Shown: positions 18,872-29,000 of the stretch, one piece after another
Layout of the letters: every line of letters begins with the position of its first letter
How positions within the stretch are numbered: the stretch's first letter is position 1
Assembly: GCA_041390305.1 (NCBI GenBank)
Contig: JAWKQE010000002.1
Location: forward strand, 1 to 64,000
Length of the DNA: 64,000 nucleotides
Source of the DNA: JACKCR01 sp041390305
GTDB taxonomy: Bacteria > Eisenbacteria > RBG-16-71-46 > CAIMUX01
Direction: 5' to 3'
Notes under the pieces: model-generated
Told to the model about the DNA's origin: nothing
The model's input: the letters and a program-made list of their open reading frames with translations, nothing else
Database searches by the model: none
Position numbers and translations under genes: made by a program

Positions 18872-19313
18872 CGAGTGAGAGATGTGCGTGGACGTCACGC
18901 ACGGAAGTCACGACGAGGTGACGAAGTTCGGTCCGGAAATGGGGAGGCGGTGCAGCGCACGGACGCAGCCGCCGGAGTCAGGACCCGAACGAGACACCGA
19001 GACGTGACGGATGCGTAGGCCAAGCCCGAACCGTCAGCGGCCAGGGTGGGATGGGAAGGAGGCACGGAGGTACGTGGGAACTACAGAATGTTTGGGATGA
19101 ACGAAGTGTGTGAAGAGTCGAGATCGGGCCGGTCTGCCGTTGGGCAGGCCGGTTCGGCTTTTGGGGGTTGGGAAGTGGCACCCTTGCAGGGGATTGCGCT
19201 GCTGCGTGATTTGGGGAGTGGCCCTTGTGACCTGACGACGTGACTACCCGTTGGGTGCTCGACGGGACCAAACTTCGGGAGTACACTCTTGGAACGGCGA
19301 GACAGGAGTGGTC
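18872..19313. other. Intergenic stretch with terminator, no gene seen
   Basis: No open frame here has both a start site and protein-like composition. The only clear element is the hairpin at 19124-19162. The last 60 bases hold the leader of the next lipoprotein gene. Confidence 0.6.
19124..19162 (+). terminator. Hairpin terminator after the Asn/Gly-tail gene
   Basis: CCGGTCTGCC (19129-19138) pairs with GGCAGGCCGG (19143-19152) across a GTTG loop, with one G-U pair and further weak pairs at the base. It is followed by GGCTTTT. The T run is short, so its strength is uncertain. Confidence 0.6.
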
Positions 19314-20387
19314 ATGATGAACACCCGCACCAATCTTCCCCGCGTAGTCGCGTTTGCGGGGATTGTCGTCTGTATAGCATCCTGTTCTAGTCCGGAGGAA
19401 CCGGTATGGTTCTCCGACGTCCTGCCCGGCTCCGGTTCAGTTGTCTTCAGCAGCGAACGAGACGAAGACGCACGCAGGCACCTGTACGTCATCGATGAGT
19501 CCGGGACCCGGCGCCTGCCAGTCCTACCGAACGAGATCAACGCGAGATGGGTTCGCTGGAACCACAGCGGAACCGCGCTCGCCTACGCAGTGCAGATCCG
19601 GGGGGATGAGCCGAACCGTTGGTCAACGGACATCTATGTTCTCAACCTGGAGGATGGGACGACGCGGCCAGTGGTTGCCTCGGATGCGTCCAATGAGAAC
19701 TACCCGCGCTGGAGTCCAGACGACAGTCACCTGGCATTTGTCAGCTGGAACGAAACTCCAGGTCCCGGGGTCTACGTGGTTCGCGTGGATGGGACCGAAG
19801 GGAGGCGCCTCGCCGACGGCGAACTCGCTGACTGGTGCCCGGATGGGCGCCACGTCATGTTCACGAGGGACAGCGAGATTCTGACAGTGGACATCGAGGA
19901 CGGAACCGAGGAGTACTTCGCGCGTGGATCGGACCCGCAGTTCTCGCCAACTGGCGAGTGGGTTGTGGTTGGCCGCGATGGAGTGCGACTCCTTGGGCCG
20001 GACGGCGAGACCGAACAGGCCATAACCGACCTGCCCGACGGACGGTGGCAGTATCGATGGAGCCCGACCGGAAGGTCACTTGCCCTGCTCGGATTGGGGA
20101 TCGAGGAAGGCTCACTGTCCTTTGGCACGGTCGACGTAGGTACGGGTCGATTCACACGACTAGGAACCCACGTGCTTGGGTTGGAGCCGAACGGGTACCT
20201 GACGGGGCCCACGTGGAGCCCGGACGAGCGGTTCTTCGCCTATTCCACGGTGCTGAACCGCTATGGAACCGAGCAAGCCATCTTCTTCGTGGACGTCGCT
20301 ACCGGCGAGCTCAGGACGTTGACGGATGGACCGGGCGTCGACAACTACCCCGAGTGGGGCCCAGCGCTTGCGGGGCGACTGCGGTAA
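19314..20387 (+). CDS. TolB-like beta-propeller lipoprotein
   Basis: The 357-residue protein begins with a lipoprotein signal (hydrophobic VVAFAGIVVCIASC, Cys at about 20), so it is a membrane-anchored periplasmic or outer-membrane protein. The mature part contains WD40-like/PD40 repeats: NYPRWSPDDSHLAFVS, DPQFSPTGEWVVV, QYRWSPTGRSLALLG, TWSPDERFFAYS and DNYPEWGP. Each is one blade of a TolB-type propeller. An AGGAG site precedes the two adjacent ATGs at 19314 and 19317. Such proteins often serve as binding partners or sensors; no ligand is visible. The gene is monocistronic in this view. Confidence 0.82.
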   Translation: MMNTRTNLPRVVAFAGIVVCIASCSSPEEPVWFSDVLPGSGSVVFSSERDEDARRHLYVIDESGTRRLPVLPNEINARWVRWNHSGTALAYAVQIRGDEPNRWSTDIYVLNLEDGTTRPVVASDASNENYPRWSPDDSHLAFVSWNETPGPGVYVVRVDGTEGRRLADGELADWCPDGRHVMFTRDSEILTVDIEDGTEEYFARGSDPQFSPTGEWVVVGRDGVRLLGPDGETEQAITDLPDGRWQYRWSPTGRSLALLGLGIEEGSLSFGTVDVGTGRFTRLGTHVLGLEPNGYLTGPTWSPDERFFAYSTVLNRYGTEQAIFFVDVATGELRTLTDGPGVDNYPEWGPALAGRLR

Positions 20388-20641
20388 GCCAGTCTTTCTT
20401 CCTTAGCCGATCTTTCCTTTACGGATTCCGCCTCTCTTCTGCGCACGAGGATGGGACTCCGGACGGTCGCCATTGCCCGCTCGGCGATGAACCAGCTCAG
20501 ACCAGCTCCTCTCGCCATGTAGCGAGAGCGAGTTGCAGGCTGAGGTCACGTTTCTGGCATCCGGTTCGTTGCCTCCTGTCCCGTCGACCTGCGTTTCCTC
20601 CGGAGCGACCCTTGGTCGAACACCGAATTCGGAGGTGATCC

Positions 20642-22024
20642 ATGCATCCACACAAGTACTGGGGCTTTGCACTCCTCATCCTGGCACTGGTCGGCTGCTC
20701 GGAGGAGCGGCGGACGGAATTGGCGGCGCCGGATCCGGCAGGCGGCTCCGTGGTCGATCCGGAAGCACTAGCGAATGCGTTCGTCGGGCAGGCCGGCTGG
20801 CCGGTTGAGGTCGGGCACGAGGGAACCGCCGAGCGCAACGGCGCGTTGCCGCTCTTCCACTTCGAACGCACGCCGATCGCGGCGGACGTCGTTCACTACA
20901 GCGTGGAACTGCAGGTGGGGAGCGGGCCGTACGATCGGATCGGTGTCCATCGGGTCGTCCGGGAGCGTCGCCCGTTCCAACCGATCCGGACCGACCAGAC
21001 TCTGTTCCTGCTCCACGGGGACCTGAAGGACTTTGACGGAATGTTCCTGCCGGGGCAGTCGTCCCCGAACCGTCCGGACGACTTCGGGCTCGCGTCGTAT
21101 CTGGCTCAGAACGACGTCGACGTGTGGGGTATGGACCAAGGATGGAACTTCGTGCCCCAGGAGGAGACAGACTTCTCCTTCTTCTCCGACTGGGGAATTC
21201 AGAAGGAGGTAGACCATCTCGAGATCGCCCTCGCTGTGGCGCGGTTCGCCCGATTGGCCACTGGGAACGGGTTCGGTCCGATGCCGCTTCTCGGATACAG
21301 CAGTGGCTCGGTGACTGGGTACGCTCTTCTCAACCAGGAGTCACAGCGACCTCGCGGCCGAAGGCAGGTCTCCGCGTACATTGCTGCGGACTTCGGGGTC
21401 CGCTCGGACGACCCGATCTGGTTGGGGCTTTGGGAGGAGTACGTTCCGTACTACGAGGCACTGTACGACGGGGGGCAGTTCCAGGACCCGTTGATCTACC
21501 GCGATGCGGGGATCCTCGCGCGCACCCTTCCGGATGGTGAGTCCCCGTACTTCCCCGGAATGACGAACGAGCAGGTCGCGCTGTTTTTCGGCGGTGGTCC
21601 CCTCTGGCCGCCGTCGGATGCGCACTTCCATGCGCCGATCCTGGAGGATGGCTTCCCGACCGCTCTCCAGTTCGTGACGATCCCGGAGTGGCTCGACTTC
21701 CTCGAGGATACGGCTGCCTACGAACCGATCCTCTTCGAGCTCGAGTACACCAAGATCGCCGCCGGGTGGGACAGTCCGTTCGTCGATCACCTCGGCGATA
21801 TCACTGTACCGGTGCTCGATGTCGGCGGAGCGGGGGGCATCGCGCCGTATACCTCGGCCACCACGTCCTACTTGGGAAGTGACGACATCACCCAGCTCTA
21901 CGTGTCGGTGGGCGCGCCGGAGCCGGCCACGGACTACGGCCACATCGACATCTTTACTGCACACAACGCGCCCCAACTCGTGTGGCAGCCGATCCTCGAA
22001 TGGGTCGCAGCTCACACCGACTGA
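20642..22024 (+). CDS. Secreted alpha/beta-hydrolase lipoprotein
   Basis: The 460-residue protein has a lipobox (LILALVGC, Cys at about 19). The mature region fits an alpha/beta hydrolase: an oxyanion LLHGDL block (about residue 124), the nucleophile elbow LLGYSSGS (about 219), and a likely catalytic His in DYGHID (about 438). The nucleophile sits in G-Y-S-S-G, close to GxSxG. An acidic residue, perhaps in the PVLDVGG strand (about 396), completes the triad. An excellent GGAGG precedes the start. The substrate is unknown; an esterase or peptidase-like role is inferred from the fold. Confidence 0.75.
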   Translation: MHPHKYWGFALLILALVGCSEERRTELAAPDPAGGSVVDPEALANAFVGQAGWPVEVGHEGTAERNGALPLFHFERTPIAADVVHYSVELQVGSGPYDRIGVHRVVRERRPFQPIRTDQTLFLLHGDLKDFDGMFLPGQSSPNRPDDFGLASYLAQNDVDVWGMDQGWNFVPQEETDFSFFSDWGIQKEVDHLEIALAVARFARLATGNGFGPMPLLGYSSGSVTGYALLNQESQRPRGRRQVSAYIAADFGVRSDDPIWLGLWEEYVPYYEALYDGGQFQDPLIYRDAGILARTLPDGESPYFPGMTNEQVALFFGGGPLWPPSDAHFHAPILEDGFPTALQFVTIPEWLDFLEDTAAYEPILFELEYTKIAAGWDSPFVDHLGDITVPVLDVGGAGGIAPYTSATTSYLGSDDITQLYVSVGAPEPATDYGHIDIFTAHNAPQLVWQPILEWVAAHTD

Positions 22025-22269
22025 AAGGGTGAGAAGAGATCGTTGGCCGTGGGGGTCGGCTTGTCGCATGCATCTCGGGCAGGGCCAAGGAGGTCCTGCT
22101 CCCCCCGGCCTTATGGGATCGCGCGTCCGATCGGTAATGATGACTTGCCCGGCGAGGCTCTCGAGTTGCACATTCTGGTGGACCGCCGGGACGCCTTTTG
22201 CGCGAGACTCCAGCGAGCGTCCCGGCCCACACCAAGGAGCGTATCCACGCTCCGGCGGGAGTACCGCAC

Positions 22270-22830
22270 ATGCGAGGCACCGCACCGAGCGAAGTCACCG
22301 ATCTTCTGGCAGACCTGGCCGCGGGACTGCCTAGCGCGGAAGCGGAGCTCTTCGAGTTCGTCTACGAGGAGTTCCGGCGCGACGCGGCAACTCTGATCCG
22401 ATTCGACCGTCCCGGCCATACCCTGTCTCCCACGGCTCTGGTCCATGAAGCGTTCTGTCGCCTCCGCCCGCATCTCGAGACGCTCGAGAGCCGGCGACAG
22501 TTCTTTGCCGCGGCCAGACAAGTAATGCGACGGATCCTGATCGACTACGCGAGGAGACGGAACTCCCAGAAGAGGTCTCCGCGTCTCTTCGAACCGGAGA
22601 GGCCGCACTTTCCGGACACGCTCGAACTCTGGCACATGGACATGGTGGACGCGCTGGCGGAACTCGAGCGGCTCGACCCGGAGAGGCACGCGATCGTCGA
22701 GTACCGATTCTTCTTCGGACTCACAATGGAGGAGATCGCGGGGCTGCTCTCCGTATCCAAGTCCAAGGTCGAGAAGGACTGGCGGGTAGCAAGAGCCTGG
22801 CTCTACCAGCGTCTCCGATCCGAATCGTGA
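22270..22830 (+). CDS. ECF-type RNA polymerase sigma factor (TIGR02999-like)
   Basis: The 186-residue protein shows sigma region 2 (SPTALVHEAFCRLR, about residue 60; RQFFAAARQVMRRILIDYARR, about 75-96) and region 4 (FFFGLTMEEIAGLLSVSKSKVEKDWRVA, split in two helices, about 150-178), the pattern of the ECF subgroup common in Planctomycetes and relatives. The start at 22270 has CGGGAG upstream. It is 10 bp before the Ser/Thr kinase gene. In this subgroup the sigma factor is usually encoded beside such a kinase, which takes the role of an anti-sigma or regulator; direct control is inferred from position. Confidence 0.9.
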   Translation: MRGTAPSEVTDLLADLAAGLPSAEAELFEFVYEEFRRDAATLIRFDRPGHTLSPTALVHEAFCRLRPHLETLESRRQFFAAARQVMRRILIDYARRRNSQKRSPRLFEPERPHFPDTLELWHMDMVDALAELERLDPERHAIVEYRFFFGLTMEEIAGLLSVSKSKVEKDWRVARAWLYQRLRSES

Positions 22831-22840
22831 GGAGCGAGCG

Positions 22841-25570
22841 ATGACGCCGGACCAATGGGAAGCAGTCGTCGAGTCGTTCGAGGCGGCCCTGGCTCTCTCG
22901 GCGGCGGAGCGAGAAGCCTTCCTCGACACGGTGGGCCGGAGGGACGCACGCCTCCGGGCGCAGATCGAAGTGCTGCTCGAGGGAGACCGCGCCGCCGATC
23001 AGGAGAGTTTCCTCACGAGTCCGTCCAGCCCGGTTGCTCGGCTCATGGAGGGTATCGGGATGGAAGCGCTCCCCGCAGACTTCCCAGACCCGGATCAGAT
23101 CGGTCCGTATCGGGTGGTCGAACGACTCGGAGCGGGAGGCATGGGGGTCGTCTTCCTGGCGGAACAGCTCTCACCGATCCGCCGGAAGGTCGCCGTCAAG
23201 GTGCTGAGACGCGGGATCCGGTCCGTGACTGCGATCGCGCGCTTCGAGATCGAGAGTCAGGCGCTCGCGGCAATGGAGCATCCGAACATCTCGGTCGTCC
23301 ACGATGCGGGCGTCACCGATGACCATCGGCCCTACATCGTGATGGAGTACATTCGAGGCGTTCCGATCACAGAGTACTGCGACGCCAGACGGCTCGACGT
23401 AAGAGCGCGGCTTCGGCTCTTCCTCGACGTCTGCGCGGGGGTGCAGCACGCACACCAGAAGGGAGTGATCCACCGGGACCTCAAGCCATCGAACATCCTG
23501 GTCGCCGAGGTCGATGGTCGCCCCGTTCCGAAAGTGATCGACTTCGGAGTTGCGAGAATCGCGGCTAGCGAGGCCAACGTGGCTCCTTCGCATCTCCCGA
23601 CCTCTCTACTGTTCGGAACCCTCGAGTACATGAGTCCGGATCAGATCCAGGATCCGTCCCAGGAGCCGGATACACGCGCGGATGTCTACTCACTCGGCGT
23701 CGTCCTGTACCAGCTACTGACCGGTCAGCTGCCGCACCTCCCGACATCGGGAGCGCTGCGGGGGGATCTCGACTGGATCTCGGCCAAGGCACTGGCGCGG
23801 GAAGCTCACGAGAGATACCGATCGCCAGCCGAGCTGGCCGAGGACATCCGGCGACATCTCGCGAATGAACCCGTGTCCGTTGCGCCCAACAGCCGTCGGT
23901 ACCGGGTGGGGAGGTTCTGTCGCCGCCATCGACGGTCCGTGATCGCTGGAAGCCTGATCGTCGTGTCTCTCGCCGGTTCCCTTGCCTGGTCCACCGCGAG
24001 CCTGGTCCGCGCGAGGCACGCGGAGGCGGAAGCCAGGCAGGAGGCGTTGACGTCGGAGCGAGTCGCGGCCTTCATGACGAGTGTGTTCGAGGTGGCCAAT
24101 CCGTTTCAGGATCACTTCGCCGTGGGAGACGCCGGCGAGCGGATCACGGCTCGTGAACTCCTGGACCAGGGAGTCGCCAGGATCGAGGACGAACTCGCGG
24201 CCGAGCCTGAGGTCCAATCCAGGTTGCTCCAGGTCATGGGCGAGTCATACATGGAACTCGGGGATCTTGATCGGGCCGCGACGGTCCTGGACCGAGCCGC
24301 GACGGCCCTCGATCGAGCCCGGCAGATGGCAATCTCCTCAGAAGGCGCAGACCTGCTGGAAGCTCGGATCCTCACGTCGCAGGGTCATCTCGAACTTCAC
24401 AGACAGAATTTCCTCGCTTGCGACTCCCTCTGCTCGGAGGCTCTACGATGCTGGGATCAGATGGGTCTCGTCGACGCGGATCGGATCGAGACGCGGAACA
24501 CGCTTGCCAGAGCCGTCTTGTCGTTGGGCGATCTCGACCGGGCGGAAGCGCTTGCGAGAGAAACTCTCCAGGTTGCGCATACGGCCCAAGACTCCGCGGG
24601 AACCCTGGCCGTGTTGGGGCAGATCCTCATCGTCCAGAACCGCTTTGCGGAGGCCGCAGGAGCGTACGAACTCTCCCGGACGATCGAGAAGCAGTTCCGC
24701 GCCGACGAGGATCCCCGCCGGTGGAGTAGTGGTGTCCTGCTGGCTGCGACCTATCATCGACTGAATCGGATGGAAGAAGCAGAGGCTCTCCTCATGCGGT
24801 CGATCGAACTCGCTGGGAGGCTTGAAGGTGATGGCAAGCCCGCTGCCCTGATCCAGGCCTACAACCTTCTCGGAAACGTCAGGAGTTCTCTCGGTGAGTA
24901 TGCGGAGGCCGCCACCGTTCAGGAGCGCTCTATCGCACTCGCGGACTCTGTTGGAGGTCCCATCGGCGCCGCGCTTCCGATGTTCCTCAACAACCTGAGT
25001 TCGACTTATCAGAAGCTCGAAAGGTACGACCCCGCGGAGTCCACCATTCGACGTGCGATCGCCGAGTCGGATTCTCGTGGAAATCCTCCCAATCCGATTC
25101 TGCTCAAGAACCTGGCAGTGGTCTGCGGCAAGAACGGGAGACCGGGCGAAGCCAGGGCGCGTTTCGCCGAGGCGCTCGCGCTCCAGGAGTCGCTACCGGA
25201 TGCAGAAGGCCCGCCGTTGGTGTGGATTCTCGACGGATACTCTCAGTTCTGTCTGGAGAGTGGAGACCTTTCGACGGCGGTTCAGTTTGCGACTCGAGGT
25301 GTGCAGGCTGCGGAAGGGCTCTATGGAACGTCGCACACCGAGGTCGCTCGTTGTTTGCGGGTGCTGGGCTTGGCACAACTGAGAATGGGGCAGCTGGACG
25401 AAGCCGAACGGAATCTGGTGAGGACGTTGGCGATTCGGGAGGCGCACCTGGATGAGGGGCATCCGCTCGTGGTCGAGAGTCGGGAGGATGTGGAGGAGCT
25501 GGGTCGGGCGCGGGGCGCGACTTCAAAGGGACGTTCGGCGCTGAGTAGCTTGTGGGGGATGACCAGGTAG
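22841..25570 (+). CDS. Receptor-type Ser/Thr protein kinase with TPR sensor domain
   Basis: The 909-residue protein starts with a short helical region, then a Hanks-type kinase domain (about residues 85-345): LGAGGMGVVFLAE (ATP loop), VAVKVL (catalytic Lys), VIHRDLKPSNILV (about 208), VIDFGVARI (Mg site) and GTLEYMSPDQ. A basic stretch and one membrane helix (about 362-385) separate it from an extracytoplasmic C-terminal half made of tetratricopeptide repeats (about 410-890). GAGGAG lies just before the start, 10 bp after the sigma gene. The pair probably transmits a signal from the periplasm to the transcription factor by phosphorylation; the ligand is unknown. Confidence 0.92.
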   Translation: MTPDQWEAVVESFEAALALSAAEREAFLDTVGRRDARLRAQIEVLLEGDRAADQESFLTSPSSPVARLMEGIGMEALPADFPDPDQIGPYRVVERLGAGGMGVVFLAEQLSPIRRKVAVKVLRRGIRSVTAIARFEIESQALAAMEHPNISVVHDAGVTDDHRPYIVMEYIRGVPITEYCDARRLDVRARLRLFLDVCAGVQHAHQKGVIHRDLKPSNILVAEVDGRPVPKVIDFGVARIAASEANVAPSHLPTSLLFGTLEYMSPDQIQDPSQEPDTRADVYSLGVVLYQLLTGQLPHLPTSGALRGDLDWISAKALAREAHERYRSPAELAEDIRRHLANEPVSVAPNSRRYRVGRFCRRHRRSVIAGSLIVVSLAGSLAWSTASLVRARHAEAEARQEALTSERVAAFMTSVFEVANPFQDHFAVGDAGERITARELLDQGVARIEDELAAEPEVQSRLLQVMGESYMELGDLDRAATVLDRAATALDRARQMAISSEGADLLEARILTSQGHLELHRQNFLACDSLCSEALRCWDQMGLVDADRIETRNTLARAVLSLGDLDRAEALARETLQVAHTAQDSAGTLAVLGQILIVQNRFAEAAGAYELSRTIEKQFRADEDPRRWSSGVLLAATYHRLNRMEEAEALLMRSIELAGRLEGDGKPAALIQAYNLLGNVRSSLGEYAEAATVQERSIALADSVGGPIGAALPMFLNNLSSTYQKLERYDPAESTIRRAIAESDSRGNPPNPILLKNLAVVCGKNGRPGEARARFAEALALQESLPDAEGPPLVWILDGYSQFCLESGDLSTAVQFATRGVQAAEGLYGTSHTEVARCLRVLGLAQLRMGQLDEAERNLVRTLAIREAHLDEGHPLVVESREDVEELGRARGATSKGRSALSSLWGMTR

Positions 25571-25593
25571 CGAACCAATCGCCGATAGCGTCG

Positions 25594-25893
25594 TCAAAAG
25601 ACGATTCCGTCTCGTTCGGCGCAACCGTGGCACGAATCACCGCTCATCCATCCGACCGGGTTTCGCTCGTGGCACTCGACGCAAGCCCTGAAGTACTTGC
25701 GGTTGGTCACAAGTCTGCTGACAGCCTTCTCGACTTGGACATCTGACGTGCCGGGTGGCAGTGTCTTGGCTACGACGCACTCGCTGACGGGTGTATGTGG
25801 GCCGTGCCACTGGATGGTCTGAACGAGGAGCAGGACCTCGTCCTCGGATCGTCGAACTTGGATGAACCTCGCGATCAGCTCTTCGTCGGTCAT
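25594..25893 (-). CDS. Small conserved-looking protein with C-terminal zinc-finger-like motif
   Basis: The 99-residue protein is not recognised. Residues about 1-70 look helical with a TDEELIARFIQVR start; the C-terminal 30 residues carry CVECHERNPVGWM and CHGCAERDG, two CxxC pairs that could bind one zinc. An in-frame TTG sits two codons upstream, but the ATG at 25893 is preferred because AGGAG lies 7 bases before it. It is divergent from the STAND gene, with which it shares a 200-bp promoter region. It may be a regulator or partner of that system (inference). Confidence 0.6.
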   Translation of the reverse strand: MTDEELIARFIQVRRSEDEVLLLVQTIQWHGPHTPVSECVVAKTLPPGTSDVQVEKAVSRLVTNRKYFRACVECHERNPVGWMSGDSCHGCAERDGIVF

Positions 25894-26094
25894 GCTCAAA
25901 CTCCTATGCCGTCATTCTCGAGCCAGAAGGCTGGTCGGATCAGTGCCAACCTGCCCGACTGTGGGCGGGGCTCTCGGGTCGGGTCACCGTCCGGTCTGCT
26001 GCGCGTCCAGTCTGCGGTAGCGTACACTTCCGAGACGCGATGTTCGCTCCCCGACTGTTTGTTTGCGGCTCGGCCACTGATTGCGGAGGTTCCC

Positions 26095-29000
26095 ATGCTG
26101 CTCGATCCCGTCACCCTCTCCATTGCCGGCTTGGTGGCACTGGTTAGAGAGTCCGGTGTGGCGAATGCCGTTACGGACATGGGGCAGACGACCATCGAGG
26201 GGGTGCTGGGCAACGGAGCGTACGCCGGGCTCCGGTCACAGGTCCTGCAGACTCTCTCTGGGAGTGCGGTCGACAGGGCCCTCAAGCGCGCTCTCTCCTC
26301 GTCCTCTGCTGTTCCGACGAATGAACGGCTCCGGGAGAGGTTCCTGATCGCCGTAGCGCTTCATAGCGACTTCAGTCGCTTGCTCGAAGCCGCGGAGAGA
26401 GGACACCTACCAAGCGACGATGCGTTCGTGGCTGTCCTTCGTGCCGCAGATCCAACACTACCAAATCCAGAGCAGGTTTCCGGTGAGCTGGCCGAGGCCC
26501 TTGCCCTGGAGCTGAGCAGGGACGAGGCGATGCTCGCCAAGATCCTCGTCCACATGCCGGGACAGCTCGGGCGTCTCCTCGGTATGGTCGAGGAGATCCG
26601 AGAGGGGATCCGCGCCGGCCAACGGACGGCGCTTCCAGATCGGCTCTTCGCCGTTGGTGTCCCGAACCCGGCGGACTTCGTGGAGTCCATGACCTTCAAG
26701 AACGTCAAGTCAGCACTGATCCAGGGCGCTCGACAGGGGCAAATCGTCCCGATCGTAGGAATGGCTGGTTCCGGGAAGAGCTACACGGCGCAACGGTTGG
26801 TGCATGACTCGGATATCCAGGCGGAGTTCCCTTGGATACTCCACGTAGTCTGCTCAGACCGCGCGCCCGAAGAAGTCATCGAGGATCTCGCGGCGACACT
26901 TCGAGTTCGGGATCTCGATCTGTCCCCGACCGCTCCCCCATCGGAGACGCGTTCGAGGATCCGGGCGTGGCTCGAGGATCGCCGGGGTCTCCTCGTGCTC
27001 GACGACGTTTCGGCCGACGCGTTCGCGCAGCTCGTGCCACGAGGTAAGGCGACGACGCTCGTCACCACACGAGACCGTTCCTTGGGCATGTTGAGCGGCG
27101 TTTCCTTCGTGGAACCAGTCGCCTTCGACATCGACGAGGCAGGCCACCTTTGGTCGGAGACCACGGGAACGCCGATCACTCCTAGTGACCGTGTTCTTCT
27201 CGAGGAGTTGATCGATGCTGTTGGAGGGCTGCCCCTTGCCCTAAGTGTCGCGGCGCGCATGGTGCGGCACTGGGCGACCGCAACTCTCCGGAGCATCCTG
27301 GACGCACTGCCCGAACGCGGTGTCCAGTCGCTCGACGATCGGCAGCGAAACGTCGCCGAGGTGTTGACGCTGGCCATCGACGGCCTTTCCCCCCAAGAAC
27401 GGTCGCTCCTTCAGGCGATGGCTGTTTGTGCTCCGGAGGGATTTCGGGTGGGGCTGGTGGCGGAAGTGGCACAGCTGGGTGAAGAAGACGCCATGGCGGC
27501 GTTCCAGACTCTGGTCGATCGTTCGCTTGCCAGGGTTCTCGCAAAGGCCCCCCCGCGTGGTTGGGTACATAGTCTCGTTGGATGGGTCGCCCGGGAAGGT
27601 TCGGCCGCATCAGGCCTGTCGGGAAGACATGTGAGTGTGCTTGCACGTCGGTTCGAGGGGTGGGAGGAGCGGTGGTCAGAGCTCGATCACGACCTCGGCG
27701 ATGCTCTCCACGCGATGAAGAGCACGCGTTTCCCAGGAACCAACGACGACGTGGTGCTTGCGTTGGAGGCCTTTGCCTTCTGCTTTCGACGCGGTTGGTG
27801 GGCAGCCGCTTTCGAGTTGATGCGCGGTTGGGAGAGCGCGGCCTCGAGCAAACCCATGCTTCAGGCAAGCTACGGGAACCAGGCTCTCATCCTTCGGGCT
27901 TGGGGTCGCCTCGAGGAGTCGATGTTGCTCCTCAAGAAGCAAGAGTCGCTGTGCGAGGAGCTGGGGGATAGGGCGAGCCTTCTACTTTGCTACGGGAACC
28001 AGGCGGTAATCCTTCAGGCCTGGGGTCGCCTCGAAGAAGCGATGTCGTTGCACAAGCGCGAGAAGTCGATGTGTGAGGAAGCGGGGGACATGGCCGCTCT
28101 CCAGGCCTGCTACGGGAACGAGGCTCTCATCCTTCGGGCTTGGGGTCGCCTCGAGGAGGCCATGTCGTTGCTGAAGAAGCAAGAGTCGCTGTGCGAGGAG
28201 TTGGGGGACAAAGCGGGCCTTCAACTGAGCTACGGTAACCAGGCGCTGATACTTCAGGCTTGGGGTCGCCTCGAGGAGTCGATGTCGCTGCTGAAGAAGC
28301 AAGAGTCGATGTGCGAGGAGTTGGGCGACCGGGCTGGTCTCCAGGGGAGCTACGGAAACCAGGCTGTCGTCCTCCTGGCTTGGGGGGGCCTCGAGGAGTC
28401 GATGTCGCTGCTCAGGAAGCAAGAGTCGCTGTGCGAGGAGTTGGGGGAGAGGGCCGGTCTTCTTCGGAGCTACGGAAACCAGGCGCTGATACTTCGGGCC
28501 TGGGGTCGCCTGGAGGAGGCGATGTCGCTGCACCACCGGGAGGAGTTGTTGTGCCAGGAGCTTGGGGACAGGGCTTGCCTTCAGGCGAGCTACGGGAACC
28601 AGGCACTGATCCTGAAGGCTCGGGGTCGCCTAGAGGAGGCGATGTCGCTGCTTAAGAAGCAAGAATCGCTGTGCGAGGAGTTGGGAGACAAGACGGGACT
28701 CTCTCGGAGCTACGGAGGCCAGGCGCTGATTCACGAAGCTCGGGGTCGCCTCGAGGAGGCGATGAACTTGCACAAGCGTGAGGAGTCGCTGTGCGAGGAG
28801 TTGGGGGACAAAGCGGGTCTCTCGCGGACCTACGGGAACCAAGCACGAATCCTCGGCGCTTCGGGCTACCTCGAGGAGACGATGACGCTTCTGGAGAACC
28901 AGGAAGCGCTTTGCGTGGAGCTGGGAAACAAGAATGGCCTAGCAAGGGCTCGCGCGAACATGGCCGCTCTCCACGCACATACGGGCGATCTTGCGACCGC

